Assembly: GCA_031264015.1 (NCBI GenBank) | Contig: JAISET010000099.1 | Location: 1-45,760, forward strand | Source of the DNA: Deltaproteobacteria bacterium | Lineage (GTDB): Bacteria > Desulfobacterota > Desulfarculia > Adiutricales > Adiutricaceae | Length of the DNA: 45,760 nucleotides | Direction of reading: 5' to 3' | In this document: in pieces, positions 1 to 8,234 of the stretch | How positions within the stretch are numbered: the stretch's first letter is position 1 | Layout: the number at the start of each line of letters is the position of its first letter | Translations under genes and position numbers: made by a program | The notes under the pieces: model-generated | Databases searched by the model: none | What the model was told of the DNA's origin: nothing | The model's input: the letters and a program-made list of their open reading frames with translations, nothing else

Positions 1-760
1 CCAATTATCGCACATTTTTTGCCTTTTTGGCAACGCGGCCTTCGTACGACAAATGCCTGGCCGCAGACCATGTGTGATGTTTTGATCCCTTTCCTCATGT
101 ATTCGTTGCATACGCCCAGTCATAACTCAAGCAAAACTTCTTTTTGGCTAATTCTCCCGCTCTTACACATGGTTTAGCGCATATTCGCAGGTCAAGGGTC
201 TGTCTTCAGCATCTTTTAAATTGCGATGCAGGAGTTGACACCCGGTCGTGGCCTAGCTCCATTAAAAGCCCCTAGCGGTTAACAGCTCTGTGACGCTCCA
301 ATACGGTACCGCCTTCTAGAAAATCCAAGATACCGTCAACCATACCGTCAAATAGGTTGGTTGTCAAGACATTCGGCTGGACCGCAGCAGTTCTAAATTT
401 GTAGTCTGGAAAAAGAACACGCCGGGACGGAAAAAAAGTCAGCCGCGAAAAATAAATCGCCCCGAGAAAAAAGATCAACCGGTAAAAAGTCCCTATTTTT
501 TTCTTAGGGCCAAATTCTGCACTATATATAGTAAATTTAATTAAGGAAAACACAATATATAGTAGTTAAATGTCTTTAAAATGAACAGGCTGGGGTTTTT
601 ACCTGTTGATCAAAAAAACTCGGGAGGCGGCCCCGACGGCGGGAAAGGGACCAATGTTTGTCAGGCCGGAGCCCTGGCTGGCCGCGGCGGCGTTTTCATC
701 CCGCCGCGCGCCGTTCTCGTCCGCCCGGCTTTTTCCGGCCCGGCCGCCCGGCAGTCCGGC
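1..760. other. Left edge and AT-rich stretch without a convincing gene
   Basis: No gene can be supported here. A minus-strand frame is open from an ATG at 98 to the window edge (about 32 codons, basic and Cys-containing) and may be the start of a gene lying further left, but it has no clear ribosome binding site. A 93-codon minus-strand frame at 272-553 lacks a ribosome binding site and has no recognisable family. Positions 521-532 form a perfect 12-bp palindrome (actatatatagt), partly repeated near 556. GC-rich DNA resumes at about 610. Confidence 0.5.
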
Positions 761-1957
761 TCAGCCGTCCGGCTTGTCCGGCCGGACGACGGCGACGGCG
801 CCGATGTTCATGGAGGCGTCAAGTTCGCGCAATTTGGGGTTTTTGGAGACGTCCAGGCTCGTCAGATAGTTGCGGGAGACGTCCAGGGCGGCCAGCTCCG
901 GATTATGAGAGACGTCGATCTCCGCGAGGCTGTTGTTTGAGGCCCGCAGCTCGGTCAGGGCGGGGTTTTTGGCGACGTAGAGCCTGTCGAGGAGGTTTTT
1001 GGAAACCATCAGAACGGCCAGGGCGGGATTTTTGGAGACGTCGATCTCGACGAGCTTGTTTTCGGAGACGTCCAAAATTTTCAAGGCGGGGCCCCCGGGA
1101 AGGCCCAGGGTCCTCAGCCCGGCGGAGCGGGCTTTCAGGACGGCCAGGGCCCTGTTCCGGGCGAGGTCGAGCGCGTCGAGACGGTTGTCCTGCACGTGCA
1201 GCTCGACCAGGGCCAAGTTTTTGCTTAGGTCCAGCTCGTCTAGGCAGTTGTCGACGACGTGGAGAAGCCTCAGGTTCGGGCTTTGGGAGACGTCCAGCTC
1301 GACCAGCCTGTTGTGGGCCGCGAGGAGCGAGGTCAGCCCCGGGCTCGGGGGGGCCTCCAGGGTCGCCAGCCTGTTGCCGCCCACGGCGACGCTCTCCAGG
1401 CGGACGTTGCGGGAGAGGTCGAGCCCGGCCAGACGGTTGGAGGTGAGGTTCAGATTTTTCAAGGCCGCGTTGCCGGCGAGGTCGAGCTCGGCCAGCCGGT
1501 TGAAATGAGCTGACAGCTCCTCCAGAAGCTTGTTCCGGGAGAGGTCGAGGCGCCCGAGGTTGTTGAAGGAGACGTCCAGCTTTTTCAGACGCGCGTTCCG
1601 GGTGACGTCGACGCTCCCGAGCCGGGTGTTGGCGACGGAGAGTTCCTCGAGAAACGGAAACCGGGCGAACGAGAGGCCCCCCTCGACGGGGCCGCCTCTG
1701 AGGAACAGCCTCGAGACCCGCGGTTCCCCGCCGTCGTCGGGCGATTCGAAAAACTCGGCCCTCAGGGCGCCGGAGGTCAGATCCGACCGCTCCAGGACGC
1801 GGACGTCCGGCTCCCCGGGGGCGGCGAGGTCCTCGGGCCCGGCGGCGGGCGGACCCTCGGGCCCGGCGACGTCCGGCGCCCCGGGTTCGGGCGTCCTCCC
1901 GCCCTCGGGGACGAACTTCACCAAAGTCAGCGCGGGCCTGTCCGATTTCAAAGCCAT
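761..1957 (-). CDS. Leucine-rich repeat protein, 21-residue repeats
   Basis: A 398-residue protein. The ATG at 1957 is chosen because AAGGGGA lies just upstream; the frame stays open further back to 2359 but that part is low-complexity, Arg/Pro-rich sequence typical of a GC-rich shadow. Residues 1 to about 115 form an acidic, Pro-rich head without a signal peptide or membrane segment. From about residue 118 to the C-terminus there are 13 consecutive 21-residue repeats of the form LxxLxVxxNxLxxLDVSxNPx plus a partial cap. This repeat type builds a solenoid used for protein binding, as in internalin-like and other bacterial LRR proteins. No enzymatic domain is visible. With no export signal it may be cytoplasmic or leave by a non-Sec route. 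It is divergent from radA, with about 540 bases between them. The family call is firm; the role is unknown. Confidence 0.85.
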   Translation of the reverse strand: MALKSDRPALTLVKFVPEGGRTPEPGAPDVAGPEGPPAAGPEDLAAPGEPDVRVLERSDLTSGALRAEFFESPDDGGEPRVSRLFLRGGPVEGGLSFARFPFLEELSVANTRLGSVDVTRNARLKKLDVSFNNLGRLDLSRNKLLEELSAHFNRLAELDLAGNAALKNLNLTSNRLAGLDLSRNVRLESVAVGGNRLATLEAPPSPGLTSLLAAHNRLVELDVSQSPNLRLLHVVDNCLDELDLSKNLALVELHVQDNRLDALDLARNRALAVLKARSAGLRTLGLPGGPALKILDVSENKLVEIDVSKNPALAVLMVSKNLLDRLYVAKNPALTELRASNNSLAEIDVSHNPELAALDVSRNYLTSLDVSKNPKLRELDASMNIGAVAVVRPDKPDG

Positions 1958-2499
1958 GACGAAAATCCCCTTCCCGCCCGCGGGCTTTGCCTGGCGCGCG
2001 CCCCCGTTAAATTTCCGCGGGTCCAGCGACAAACGGACAGACGGCCGCCGCCTCGGCGCGGGGCCGGCCAGGCCGGCCAGAAATCCCCCGGGCCGCCCCC
2101 CGCCCGCCGTCCGCCGGGGAGCCCGGGCCGGCAACGGAAAACGCGACGGGGACAAGACGGGCGACAAAACGGCGGCAGTCGGCCAAGCGGCCGTCAAAAC
2201 GGCGTCGGCGGCGACGCCTGTCGGCGTTTTCCTCGTCAGAACCTCCCCCGCCGCCTCCCGGGACGCGGCCCCCCGGTCTCCCGCAGGCTTTCGCGGGCCC
2301 GCCCGGCCGCCGGCGGGCGGGCGGCGGGGGAAAAAATTGGACAGGCGGCCAGCCGTCAAGTATCATCGGGGCCCGTCCGGGCGTCGCCGCCGCTTGACCG
2401 ACCGCCCCGCCGCGATTGTTTTCGGCGCCGGCGGCGCGCCGGGAAACTTTTATTTTTTTCAGCGGGCGCCCCCGGGCGTCCGGGACAACGGGTGCGGCC
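1958..2499. other. Divergent intergenic region, LRR gene / radA
   Basis: GC-rich spacer between two divergent genes. Frames run through it on both strands but with low-complexity Arg/Pro/Gly content and no start context, so I read no gene here. No clear sigma70 promoter was seen for either gene. Confidence 0.5.
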
Positions 2500-4059
2500 A
2501 TGGCCAAGGTCAAGTCGAAATTTGTCTGTCGGGAATGCGGCTACGTGTCGTCCGCCTACATGGGGCGCTGCCCCGTCTGCCAGGCCTGGGACAGCTTCGC
2601 CGAGGTCCGGGCCGTCCCGGCGGCCCCGGGCTCCGGCAGGCCGTCCGCCCGCGGGGGTCCGGCGGCGTCCGGGCCCGGCCGGGGGGCGGTGGCCCTCTCG
2701 GAGATACCGGCCGGAAGCACCGTCAGGCTCAAAACGGGCCTGGCCGAGCTGGACCGGGTCCTGGGGGGCGGGCTGACCCCGGGCGCGGTCGTCCTGCTGG
2801 CCGGGGAGCCGGGGGTGGGCAAGTCCACGCTTCTTCTGCAGGCGGCGGCGGGCACGGCCTCCCAGGGGGGCAGGCTTTTGTACGTGACCGGCGAGGAGTC
2901 GGCCGCCCAGGTCAAGACCAGGGCCGAGCGGCTGGGCCTGGACCCCGGCCAGCTCTGGGTGCTGGCCGAGACGTCCCTGCCGGAGATAGAGGCCGTCGCG
3001 GGCGGGGGCGGCTGGGACGTCCTGGCGGTGGACTCCATACAGACCGTGACCATCCCGGAGCTGGGCGGCCAGGCCGGGAGCCCGGGGCAGCTGCGGGAGT
3101 GCGCGGCCCGGCTGACCGCCCTGGCCAAGGCGGCGGGCACGCCCCTGTGGCTGGTGGGGCACATCACCAAGGAGGGCCACATCGCCGGGCCCAAGCTCCT
3201 GGAGCACCTGGTGGACACGGTCCTCTATTTCGAGGGGGAGAGGGACAGGCCCCTGCGCATCCTGCGCTCGTTCAAAAACCGCTTCGGCTCCGTCAACGAG
3301 ACCGGGGTCTTCGAGATGACCGGCCGCGGCCTGGGCCAGGTCCGCAACCCCTCCGAGCTCTTTCTGGCCGAGCGTCCCCGGGGGGCCTCGGGCTCGGTGG
3401 TGGCGCCCGTTTTGGAGGGCAACCGCCCGCTTTTGATGGAGGTCCAGGCCCTGGTCAGCCCCAGCCCGCTGGCCATGCCCAGGCGGCAGACCGTGGGGGT
3501 GGACAACACCAGGATGAGCCTTTTGTCCGCGGTCCTGGAAAAAAAGGCCGGGCTCAGGCTCTACGACCGGGACGTCTTCGTCAACGTCGCCGGGGGCGCC
3601 AGGATCGGGGAGCCCGCCGCCGACCTGGCCGTGGCCGCGGCCGTCGCCTCCAGCTGGCTGGACAGGGCCGTCCCCCCGGACACGGTCGTGGTCGGCGAGG
3701 TGGGGCTGGCGGGGGAGGTCCGCCGGGTGGGCAGGCTCAAGGAGAGGCTGGCCGAGGCCGCGCGCATGGGCTTCACCAGGGCGGTGGTGCCCGGGGACGA
3801 GGCCGGCCTGACCGGGTCCCCCGGCCGGATGCGCCTGGCCGGGGTGGCCAGCGTCCAGCAGTTTCTGTCGGAGCAGTTCGACTTCCGCCCGGGCCGGCGC
3901 CGCGGGTCCCCCTGGGGCGGCCGGGGCGGGGAGCAGGGGCCGCCTCCCGGAGGCGCCCCCGGCCGGACGGGCGCGGGGCGGGCCCTGCCGCCGCGCCCGG
4001 ATCCTGACGAGGGCGGCGCCTTCGACTTGGAGGGCTACCCCGGCTGCGAGGACGAATAA
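2500..4059 (+). CDS. radA: DNA repair protein RadA (Sms)
   Basis: A 519-residue RadA, a RecA-like ATPase that drives branch migration of recombination intermediates. In order: an N-terminal C4 zinc ribbon (Cys10, Cys13, Cys24, Cys27); Walker A GEPGVGKST at 102-110; Walker B ending at Asp178; the RadA signature KNRFG at 259-263; and a C-terminal Lon-protease-like domain to about residue 460. The ATG at 2500 puts the zinc ribbon at the usual distance from the N-terminus. The usual family length is about 455 residues; here a tail of roughly 60 residues rich in Gly, Pro and Arg ends in an acidic segment and matches no part of RadA known to me. It is a single gene, convergent with the small secreted protein downstream. 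Confidence 0.96.
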   Translation: MAKVKSKFVCRECGYVSSAYMGRCPVCQAWDSFAEVRAVPAAPGSGRPSARGGPAASGPGRGAVALSEIPAGSTVRLKTGLAELDRVLGGGLTPGAVVLLAGEPGVGKSTLLLQAAAGTASQGGRLLYVTGEESAAQVKTRAERLGLDPGQLWVLAETSLPEIEAVAGGGGWDVLAVDSIQTVTIPELGGQAGSPGQLRECAARLTALAKAAGTPLWLVGHITKEGHIAGPKLLEHLVDTVLYFEGERDRPLRILRSFKNRFGSVNETGVFEMTGRGLGQVRNPSELFLAERPRGASGSVVAPVLEGNRPLLMEVQALVSPSPLAMPRRQTVGVDNTRMSLLSAVLEKKAGLRLYDRDVFVNVAGGARIGEPAADLAVAAAVASSWLDRAVPPDTVVVGEVGLAGEVRRVGRLKERLAEAARMGFTRAVVPGDEAGLTGSPGRMRLAGVASVQQFLSEQFDFRPGRRRGSPWGGRGGEQGPPPGGAPGRTGAGRALPPRPDPDEGGAFDLEGYPGCEDE

Positions 4060-4151
4060 AGGCCGCGGGGACGAATAAAATTTATTGGCGGCGGGCCGGG
4101 GAAGTTTATGGCGGGCGCCCCCCGGGGCCGGACGGGCCGCCGGAAACTGGC

Positions 4152-4691
4152 CTACTCGACCCTCAGGGTGGTCTTGATGCCGCTCCAGGCCTTGTTCCTG
4201 GCGGCGTGGAAGCGGGCCAGGTCCGCCTCCCTTTTCTCGACGTCGGTCTCGGAGTCGCCGGCCAGGTCGGACAGGGCCTCGGCCTCGCTGACCAGGTCCC
4301 CGATGATCCCGCGGATCTTGTTGAGGAAGGTCAGGTCGCCCGGGGCCATGTTGACCTCCGGGGAGCCGTATCTCTGCAGCTGGGCGCCGGCGTTGTTGAG
4401 GTAGGTGATGGTCTCGTTGAGCATGGAGAGGACCATGTCCCTGGTGTAGACCCCCTGGCTGAGAACGTCGGCCAGGACGCCGATGTAGCCGTAGGACTGC
4501 AGGACGAAGCCGGCGCTGTAGGTGCCGATGGTGTTGAGGTGCAGCACCTCGCGGTCCTGCAGGCGGGGGTCCACGACCAAAAAACCCTCCTGGCCGGGGG
4601 CCGGGTCCTGCGCCGGCAGGGGCGCGGCGGGGAGCAGAAAGACCAGGACGGCGAAAACCAGCGCCCCGAGGCGACCGCGACAAATTTTCAT
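4152..4691 (-). CDS. Small secreted helical protein, unknown function
   Basis: A 179-residue protein. A Sec signal peptide is clear: a short basic start (MKICRGR), a hydrophobic core at about residues 9-24 and a likely cut after an Ala-Gln near residue 28. The mature part of about 150 residues is predicted helical, with heptad-like Leu/Ile spacing and no cysteines, and ends LRVE. The ATG at 4691 is preceded by GGCGGAA about 9 bases upstream. I do not recognise the family. It stands alone between radA (convergent) and a long gene-free stretch, so context gives no role. A periplasmic protein is the most that can be said. Confidence 0.75.
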   Translation of the reverse strand: MKICRGRLGALVFAVLVFLLPAAPLPAQDPAPGQEGFLVVDPRLQDREVLHLNTIGTYSAGFVLQSYGYIGVLADVLSQGVYTRDMVLSMLNETITYLNNAGAQLQRYGSPEVNMAPGDLTFLNKIRGIIGDLVSEAEALSDLAGDSETDVEKREADLARFHAARNKAWSGIKTTLRVE

Positions 4692-4987
4692 GATGATTGT
4701 TCCGCCAAAAAACCCCTGACCAACGTCAGGCGGAAAAGGCCTTCTTTCCTTATGCTGAAAAAAACGGCTCTGGAGTTGATTTGACCGGCCGGGCGGTCCC
4801 GGAAGGCGGGGGCCGAGGCGGGGAGCGAGTCCCGTCGCCGACCGGCCGCTATGACGTCTGACGGAAATAATATATATTTTTTCGCCCGGCCTGACAAGTC
4901 CGCCGCCGCCCGTCCGCCGCGGCCTTCTTCCCTGCCGGTCCTCCCGCCTCCCGCCCCCCGTCTTTTTCCTCCCTCCCCCCCGTTTTT

Positions 4988-5084
4988 CCGCTCCGAGTCT
5001 TTTTTCCCCGTCTCCTCCTCCCCGTCGCCTTGCTCCGTTTCCTCCTCGTTCCCCACGTTTTCCCGCTCCGAGTCTTTTTTCCCC
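4988..5084. repeat. 22-bp direct repeat in a pyrimidine tract
   Basis: The sequence ccgctccgagtcttttttcc followed by cc occurs at 4988-5009 and again at 5063-5084, 75 bases apart. The region between is almost all C and T. No function is apparent. Confidence 0.7.
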
Positions 5085-5311
5085 ATGTCTTCCTCCTCCC
5101 CGTAGCCGCCGGTCCATGCCGGTCGTCCCCGCCGCCGCCTGTCCGCGCTTTCGGCGGCCGGCGGGTCGGGGCGGTCTGATTTTCTTTTAGGCGGCGTCTA
5201 AACATCAATTATAAAGTTATGACCATAAGAGATAACCAGAAGCAATATTTTTACTATTAAAATACAAATTAACATAGCTCAGTCCAGCAAAACTTGCGTC
5301 AATTTATTAAC

Positions 5312-5477
5312 TTGACACTTTTTTAATATCTTTCGAATAATTTTACATACTTGGTAATTAAATAGCATTAAAATCTTGACCGGCGGCCGTCCGACGTAAA
5401 ATTTTAAATGAATTTGGAGAAGGCATTGCAAATTTAGGAAGATACCTTTATAATTTTAACCGGATAAAAAGTGTCAA
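5312..5477. repeat. AT-rich island bounded by a 12-bp perfect inverted repeat
   Basis: TTGACACTTTTT at 5312-5323 is matched by its exact reverse complement at 5466-5477. The 166-bp interval is strongly AT-rich. The left arm also works as a -35 box: TTGACA, 18 bases, AATAAT at 5336-5341. No matching target-site duplication is seen next to the arms, so this could be a miniature mobile element, a pair of facing promoters, or chance in AT-rich DNA. Confidence 0.5.
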
Positions 5478-5793
5478 TATTAGAATGCGGTGTTTTATGT
5501 CCCGCTTCTTCTCGCAACCTCTGATAAAGCTAGACTAAATAATTTTGGTGGTGTAGTATAGTAGACGGCCATGTTTTGTCGCGCGGCCGCTTCAGCCGAC
5601 TCCAAACCGCCCCGCCGCGGGTCGCTCGCGGCACCCCCCGCCGCCCGCTGGCCGGCGGGCTGGTTCCGCCGGGCCGGAGGGTCCCGCCGACCCCCGGAGG
5701 CGGGCGGCTTACGGCGCGGCGGGGCGCCGACGGGCCGGCCTTCTGTAACCACTTCGGCCCCCCGGCTTGTCCGGGGGCTCTGACGGGATTGTT

Positions 5794-6843
5794 ATGACAC
5801 TCCAAAGTTATCCGCCTCGCGGCTCGAGCGGCCCCGGCCGCGCCGGTCTGGCCCTTTTTGTTCTTTTTGCTCTTTTGGCCGCGGCCGCCCCGCCCGCCCC
5901 GGCCGCCACCACCGTGGACCGCATCGTCGCCCTGGTCAACAACGAGATCATCACTTTGAGCGACCTGAACACCCAGATCAGGGCCATGCCCCAGAGCCAG
6001 AAGGCGGCCGTGCCCCAGGGGACCTCCCTGGAGCGGTTCGTCCTCAACTTCATGATCGAGAACGAGCTGATCAACCAGGTGGCCAGGAAGGACGGCCTGA
6101 TGGTCCCGGAGGAGGAGGTCGACGGGGCCATCGAGATGATCAAGTCGGAGAACAACATCAACGACGCCCAGTTCAGGGCCTCCCTGACCCAGAGCGGCAT
6201 GAACATGGGCGACTTCCGCAGCAATTTGAAATTGGAGATCCTCAAGGACAAGGTCGTCAGATACAACATCCTGCGCAAGGTCGTGGTCACCGAGAAGGAG
6301 GTCAACGACTTTCTGACGGGCCAGGGCCCCAGCCGCCCGGGCATCTACATCGGCGGCTCGAACGAGTCCGACAAGGTCCGGCTTTTGTTCCTGGCCTCCA
6401 ACCCCGACAGGAGCGACCGGGTCATGGAGAGGGCGGCGACCATCAAGCGGGAGGTCGAGGCGGGCCTCATGTTCGCCGAGGCGGCCCGGCGCTACTCCGA
6501 GGGCCCCGGGGCCGACGACGGCGGCGACATCGGCACCACCGTCGGCGAGCTGCAGCCCCAGCTCAAGGCCGTGGCCCTGAGCCTGGCCCCCGGCCAGGTC
6601 AGCGAGCCCCTGGACGGCGGCCAGGCGGTCCTCCTGATGTACGTCGACCCGCGCGGCGACGGCGCCCCCCGCGGCTCCGGCGGACGGGCCACCTCCTACG
6701 AGGGGGGGGCCTCCCTGGGCGACTTCTCCCCCCAGCAGAGGGACATGGCCAGGCGCCAGCTGGAGCAGCTCAAGGCCATGCAGAAATACGAGCAGTGGCT
6801 CGCCGAGCTCAAGGGCAAGGCCAACATCAAGATCACGCTTTAG
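5794..6843 (+). CDS. SurA-like periplasmic peptidyl-prolyl isomerase/chaperone
   Basis: A 349-residue exported protein. A hydrophobic signal segment lies at about residues 17-37, ending in an Ala-rich cleavage region, and the mature protein opens with VDRIVALVNNEIITLSD, the typical start of a SurA N-terminal chaperone domain. A single parvulin-type isomerase domain follows at about 190-290, recognised by the stretch RYSEGPGADDGGDIG and the later ALSLAPGQVSEPL. SurA of E. coli has two parvulin domains and about 430 residues; this one-domain form is common outside the gammaproteobacteria. Its role would be to escort outer-membrane proteins through the periplasm, to BamD at 20911 among others. 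The ATG at 5794 is chosen over a TTG at 5767 because it gives a normal signal peptide. The rodZ-like gene follows after 115 bases. Confidence 0.9.
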   Translation: MTLQSYPPRGSSGPGRAGLALFVLFALLAAAAPPAPAATTVDRIVALVNNEIITLSDLNTQIRAMPQSQKAAVPQGTSLERFVLNFMIENELINQVARKDGLMVPEEEVDGAIEMIKSENNINDAQFRASLTQSGMNMGDFRSNLKLEILKDKVVRYNILRKVVVTEKEVNDFLTGQGPSRPGIYIGGSNESDKVRLLFLASNPDRSDRVMERAATIKREVEAGLMFAEAARRYSEGPGADDGGDIGTTVGELQPQLKAVALSLAPGQVSEPLDGGQAVLLMYVDPRGDGAPRGSGGRATSYEGGASLGDFSPQQRDMARRQLEQLKAMQKYEQWLAELKGKANIKITL

Positions 6844-6958
6844 GCGGGTGCGCCGGGCCCCTTTTCCGGGGCCCCGCCGGCCCGCCGGTCTCTTAGTTCC
6901 GACCGACCAGTCCCGCCCCCCCCGCGGGACGAAAATAATATTTAATTCCGGAGACCCC

Positions 6959-7879
6959 GTGACCGACAAACCCCAACCCACCCAGGCCTCCCAGCTGACC
7001 CTCGAGGACATCGGGCAGCTCCTGCAAGAGGAGAGAGAAAAAAGCGGACTGTCCAGGACCGACGTCTCGACCAAGACCAAGATCACCATCGAGCAGATCA
7101 ACAACCTCGAGGAGGGACGCGCCCCGCAGATCGCCAGCGTCTACGCCCGGGGCTTTTTGCGCACCTACTGCGAGCTTCTGAACTTCGACCCGGAGCAGAA
7201 CGACCGCATCCAGAAATCCTACCGGAGCCTGACCAGCGGGCAGGACGTGGACCTCGGCAAGCCCTCCGGGCGCCGCGGCAACCGGCCCGTGACGGAGCGC
7301 GGCTCCGGCTCCCCGGCCGCCTGGGTCCTCGCCCTGGTCGTCCTGGCGGCCGCCGCCCTGGCCCTCTGGCGGAGCCCGGACCTGCGCGCGACCCTGCTGG
7401 GCCGCCTGCCCTGGGGCGAGCGCGAGACGGCGGAGGCCGCCCCCCCCTCGCCGGCGCCCCTGCCGGGCGAGCCCGCCGCGGCCGCGCCGTCGCCGGCGGC
7501 CGGACAGGCCTCGGCCGACACCGGCGGCCCGGCCGTCCTCTTCCAGGACCCCCTGCCCGCCTCCGGAAGCGGCTCCCACTCCGGGCGCCTGACCCTCAGG
7601 GCCGAGCGGGGCACCTGGGCCCAGGTGACCGTCGACGCCGAGAGAACCACCCACATCCTCTTCGAGCCGGGCCAGTCCCAGTCCTTCGAGGGCCTCGACA
7701 CCCTGTCCGTCATCGCCGGCGACGGCCAGGCCCTGATAATGGAATGGAACGGCCAGGACCGCGGCTATCTGGGCCGGGAGGGCCCGGTGGAGGTCTACTT
7801 CACCCTGACCAAGGCCGAGGCGGACGCCCCGGCCGGGGCCGGGACGGAGCCCGAGGCGGCCCCGCCGGTCGAGAATTAG
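6959..7879 (+). CDS. RodZ-like protein with HTH domain, TM helix and DUF4115
   Basis: A 306-residue protein. Residues about 14-85 are a Cro/CI-type helix-turn-helix of the RodZ kind (IGQLLQEEREKSGLSRTDVS ... YARGFLRTYCELL). One membrane helix lies at about 121-138 (AWVLALVVLAAAALALW), then an Ala/Pro-rich linker, then a C-terminal periplasmic beta domain of the DUF4115 type (RLTLRAERGTWAQVTVD). RodZ anchors MreB to the inner membrane during cell-wall elongation; the HTH binds MreB and not DNA in the known cases. The start is a GTG at 6959, because GGAG lies 5 bases upstream and the residues that follow match the family; the longer frame from 6848 would read through poor sequence. No mreB is nearby. 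Confidence 0.88.
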   Translation: MTDKPQPTQASQLTLEDIGQLLQEEREKSGLSRTDVSTKTKITIEQINNLEEGRAPQIASVYARGFLRTYCELLNFDPEQNDRIQKSYRSLTSGQDVDLGKPSGRRGNRPVTERGSGSPAAWVLALVVLAAAALALWRSPDLRATLLGRLPWGERETAEAAPPSPAPLPGEPAAAAPSPAAGQASADTGGPAVLFQDPLPASGSGSHSGRLTLRAERGTWAQVTVDAERTTHILFEPGQSQSFEGLDTLSVIAGDGQALIMEWNGQDRGYLGREGPVEVYFTLTKAEADAPAGAGTEPEAAPPVEN

Positions 7880-8234
7880 GCGGGGCCGGCGCGGTGAAAT
7901 TTAGGCCGGCCAAACCGGAGCGGAACTGGGCGCCCCCTGCCGGGTTGTCAAAATTATCAAAGTCAAAGTCAGCGCCGACGGGCCGACGGTCCTCGAGGCG
8001 CCCTTAATTAATTTTAAACTTAGGGCCGGCGGATCTTCACGCCCGTTCCTGACGCGGGTAATTTTCACTCTAAAACATATGGCCTGAACGACCCAAATGA
8101 TGCCGCCGCAGCAGCAGCCGCCGCGTCCTTATTTTTTATTGTCGTCGTCGTCGCCGTCATTTCGACTTTGGCGTTTTTCCAAGAACGGCGTTTTTCCAAG
8201 AACGGCGCTCCTCCGACGGAGGCCCGGGGCGGTC
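7880..8234. other. Intergenic region upstream of the methylase fragment
   Basis: No gene supported. It contains trinucleotide-rich stretches (8104-8160: cag/gcc then gtc/gtcg runs) and a 17-bp tandem repeat at 8170-8203. A moderately AT-rich patch lies at 7955-8060. Confidence 0.5.
8170..8203. repeat. 17-bp tandem repeat, two copies
   Basis: The unit ggcgtttttccaagaac occurs at 8170-8186 and 8187-8203, directly joined. It ends 31 bases before the methylase start. The unit is not a multiple of three, so copy changes would shift any frame passing through it. Confidence 0.85.

Larger units (their letters stand above)
4692..5793. other. 1.1 kb intergenic region with pyrimidine tract and AT island
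   Basis: No gene supported. Positions 4920-5110 are a pyrimidine-rich tract containing a 22-bp direct repeat (4988-5009 and 5063-5084). Positions 5200-5560 form an AT-rich island bounded by a 12-bp inverted repeat, listed separately. The last 230 bases before surA are GC-rich without a clear promoter. Confidence 0.6.

Noticed and set aside
272-553. 93-codon minus-strand frame in the left AT-rich stretch
   Set aside because: No ribosome binding site, no recognisable domain, composition like intergenic DNA.
2356-4683. Long minus-strand frame of 775 codons opposite radA
   Set aside because: Arg/Gly/Pro/Ala-rich antisense shadow of a clearly identified gene; no ribosome binding site and no family.
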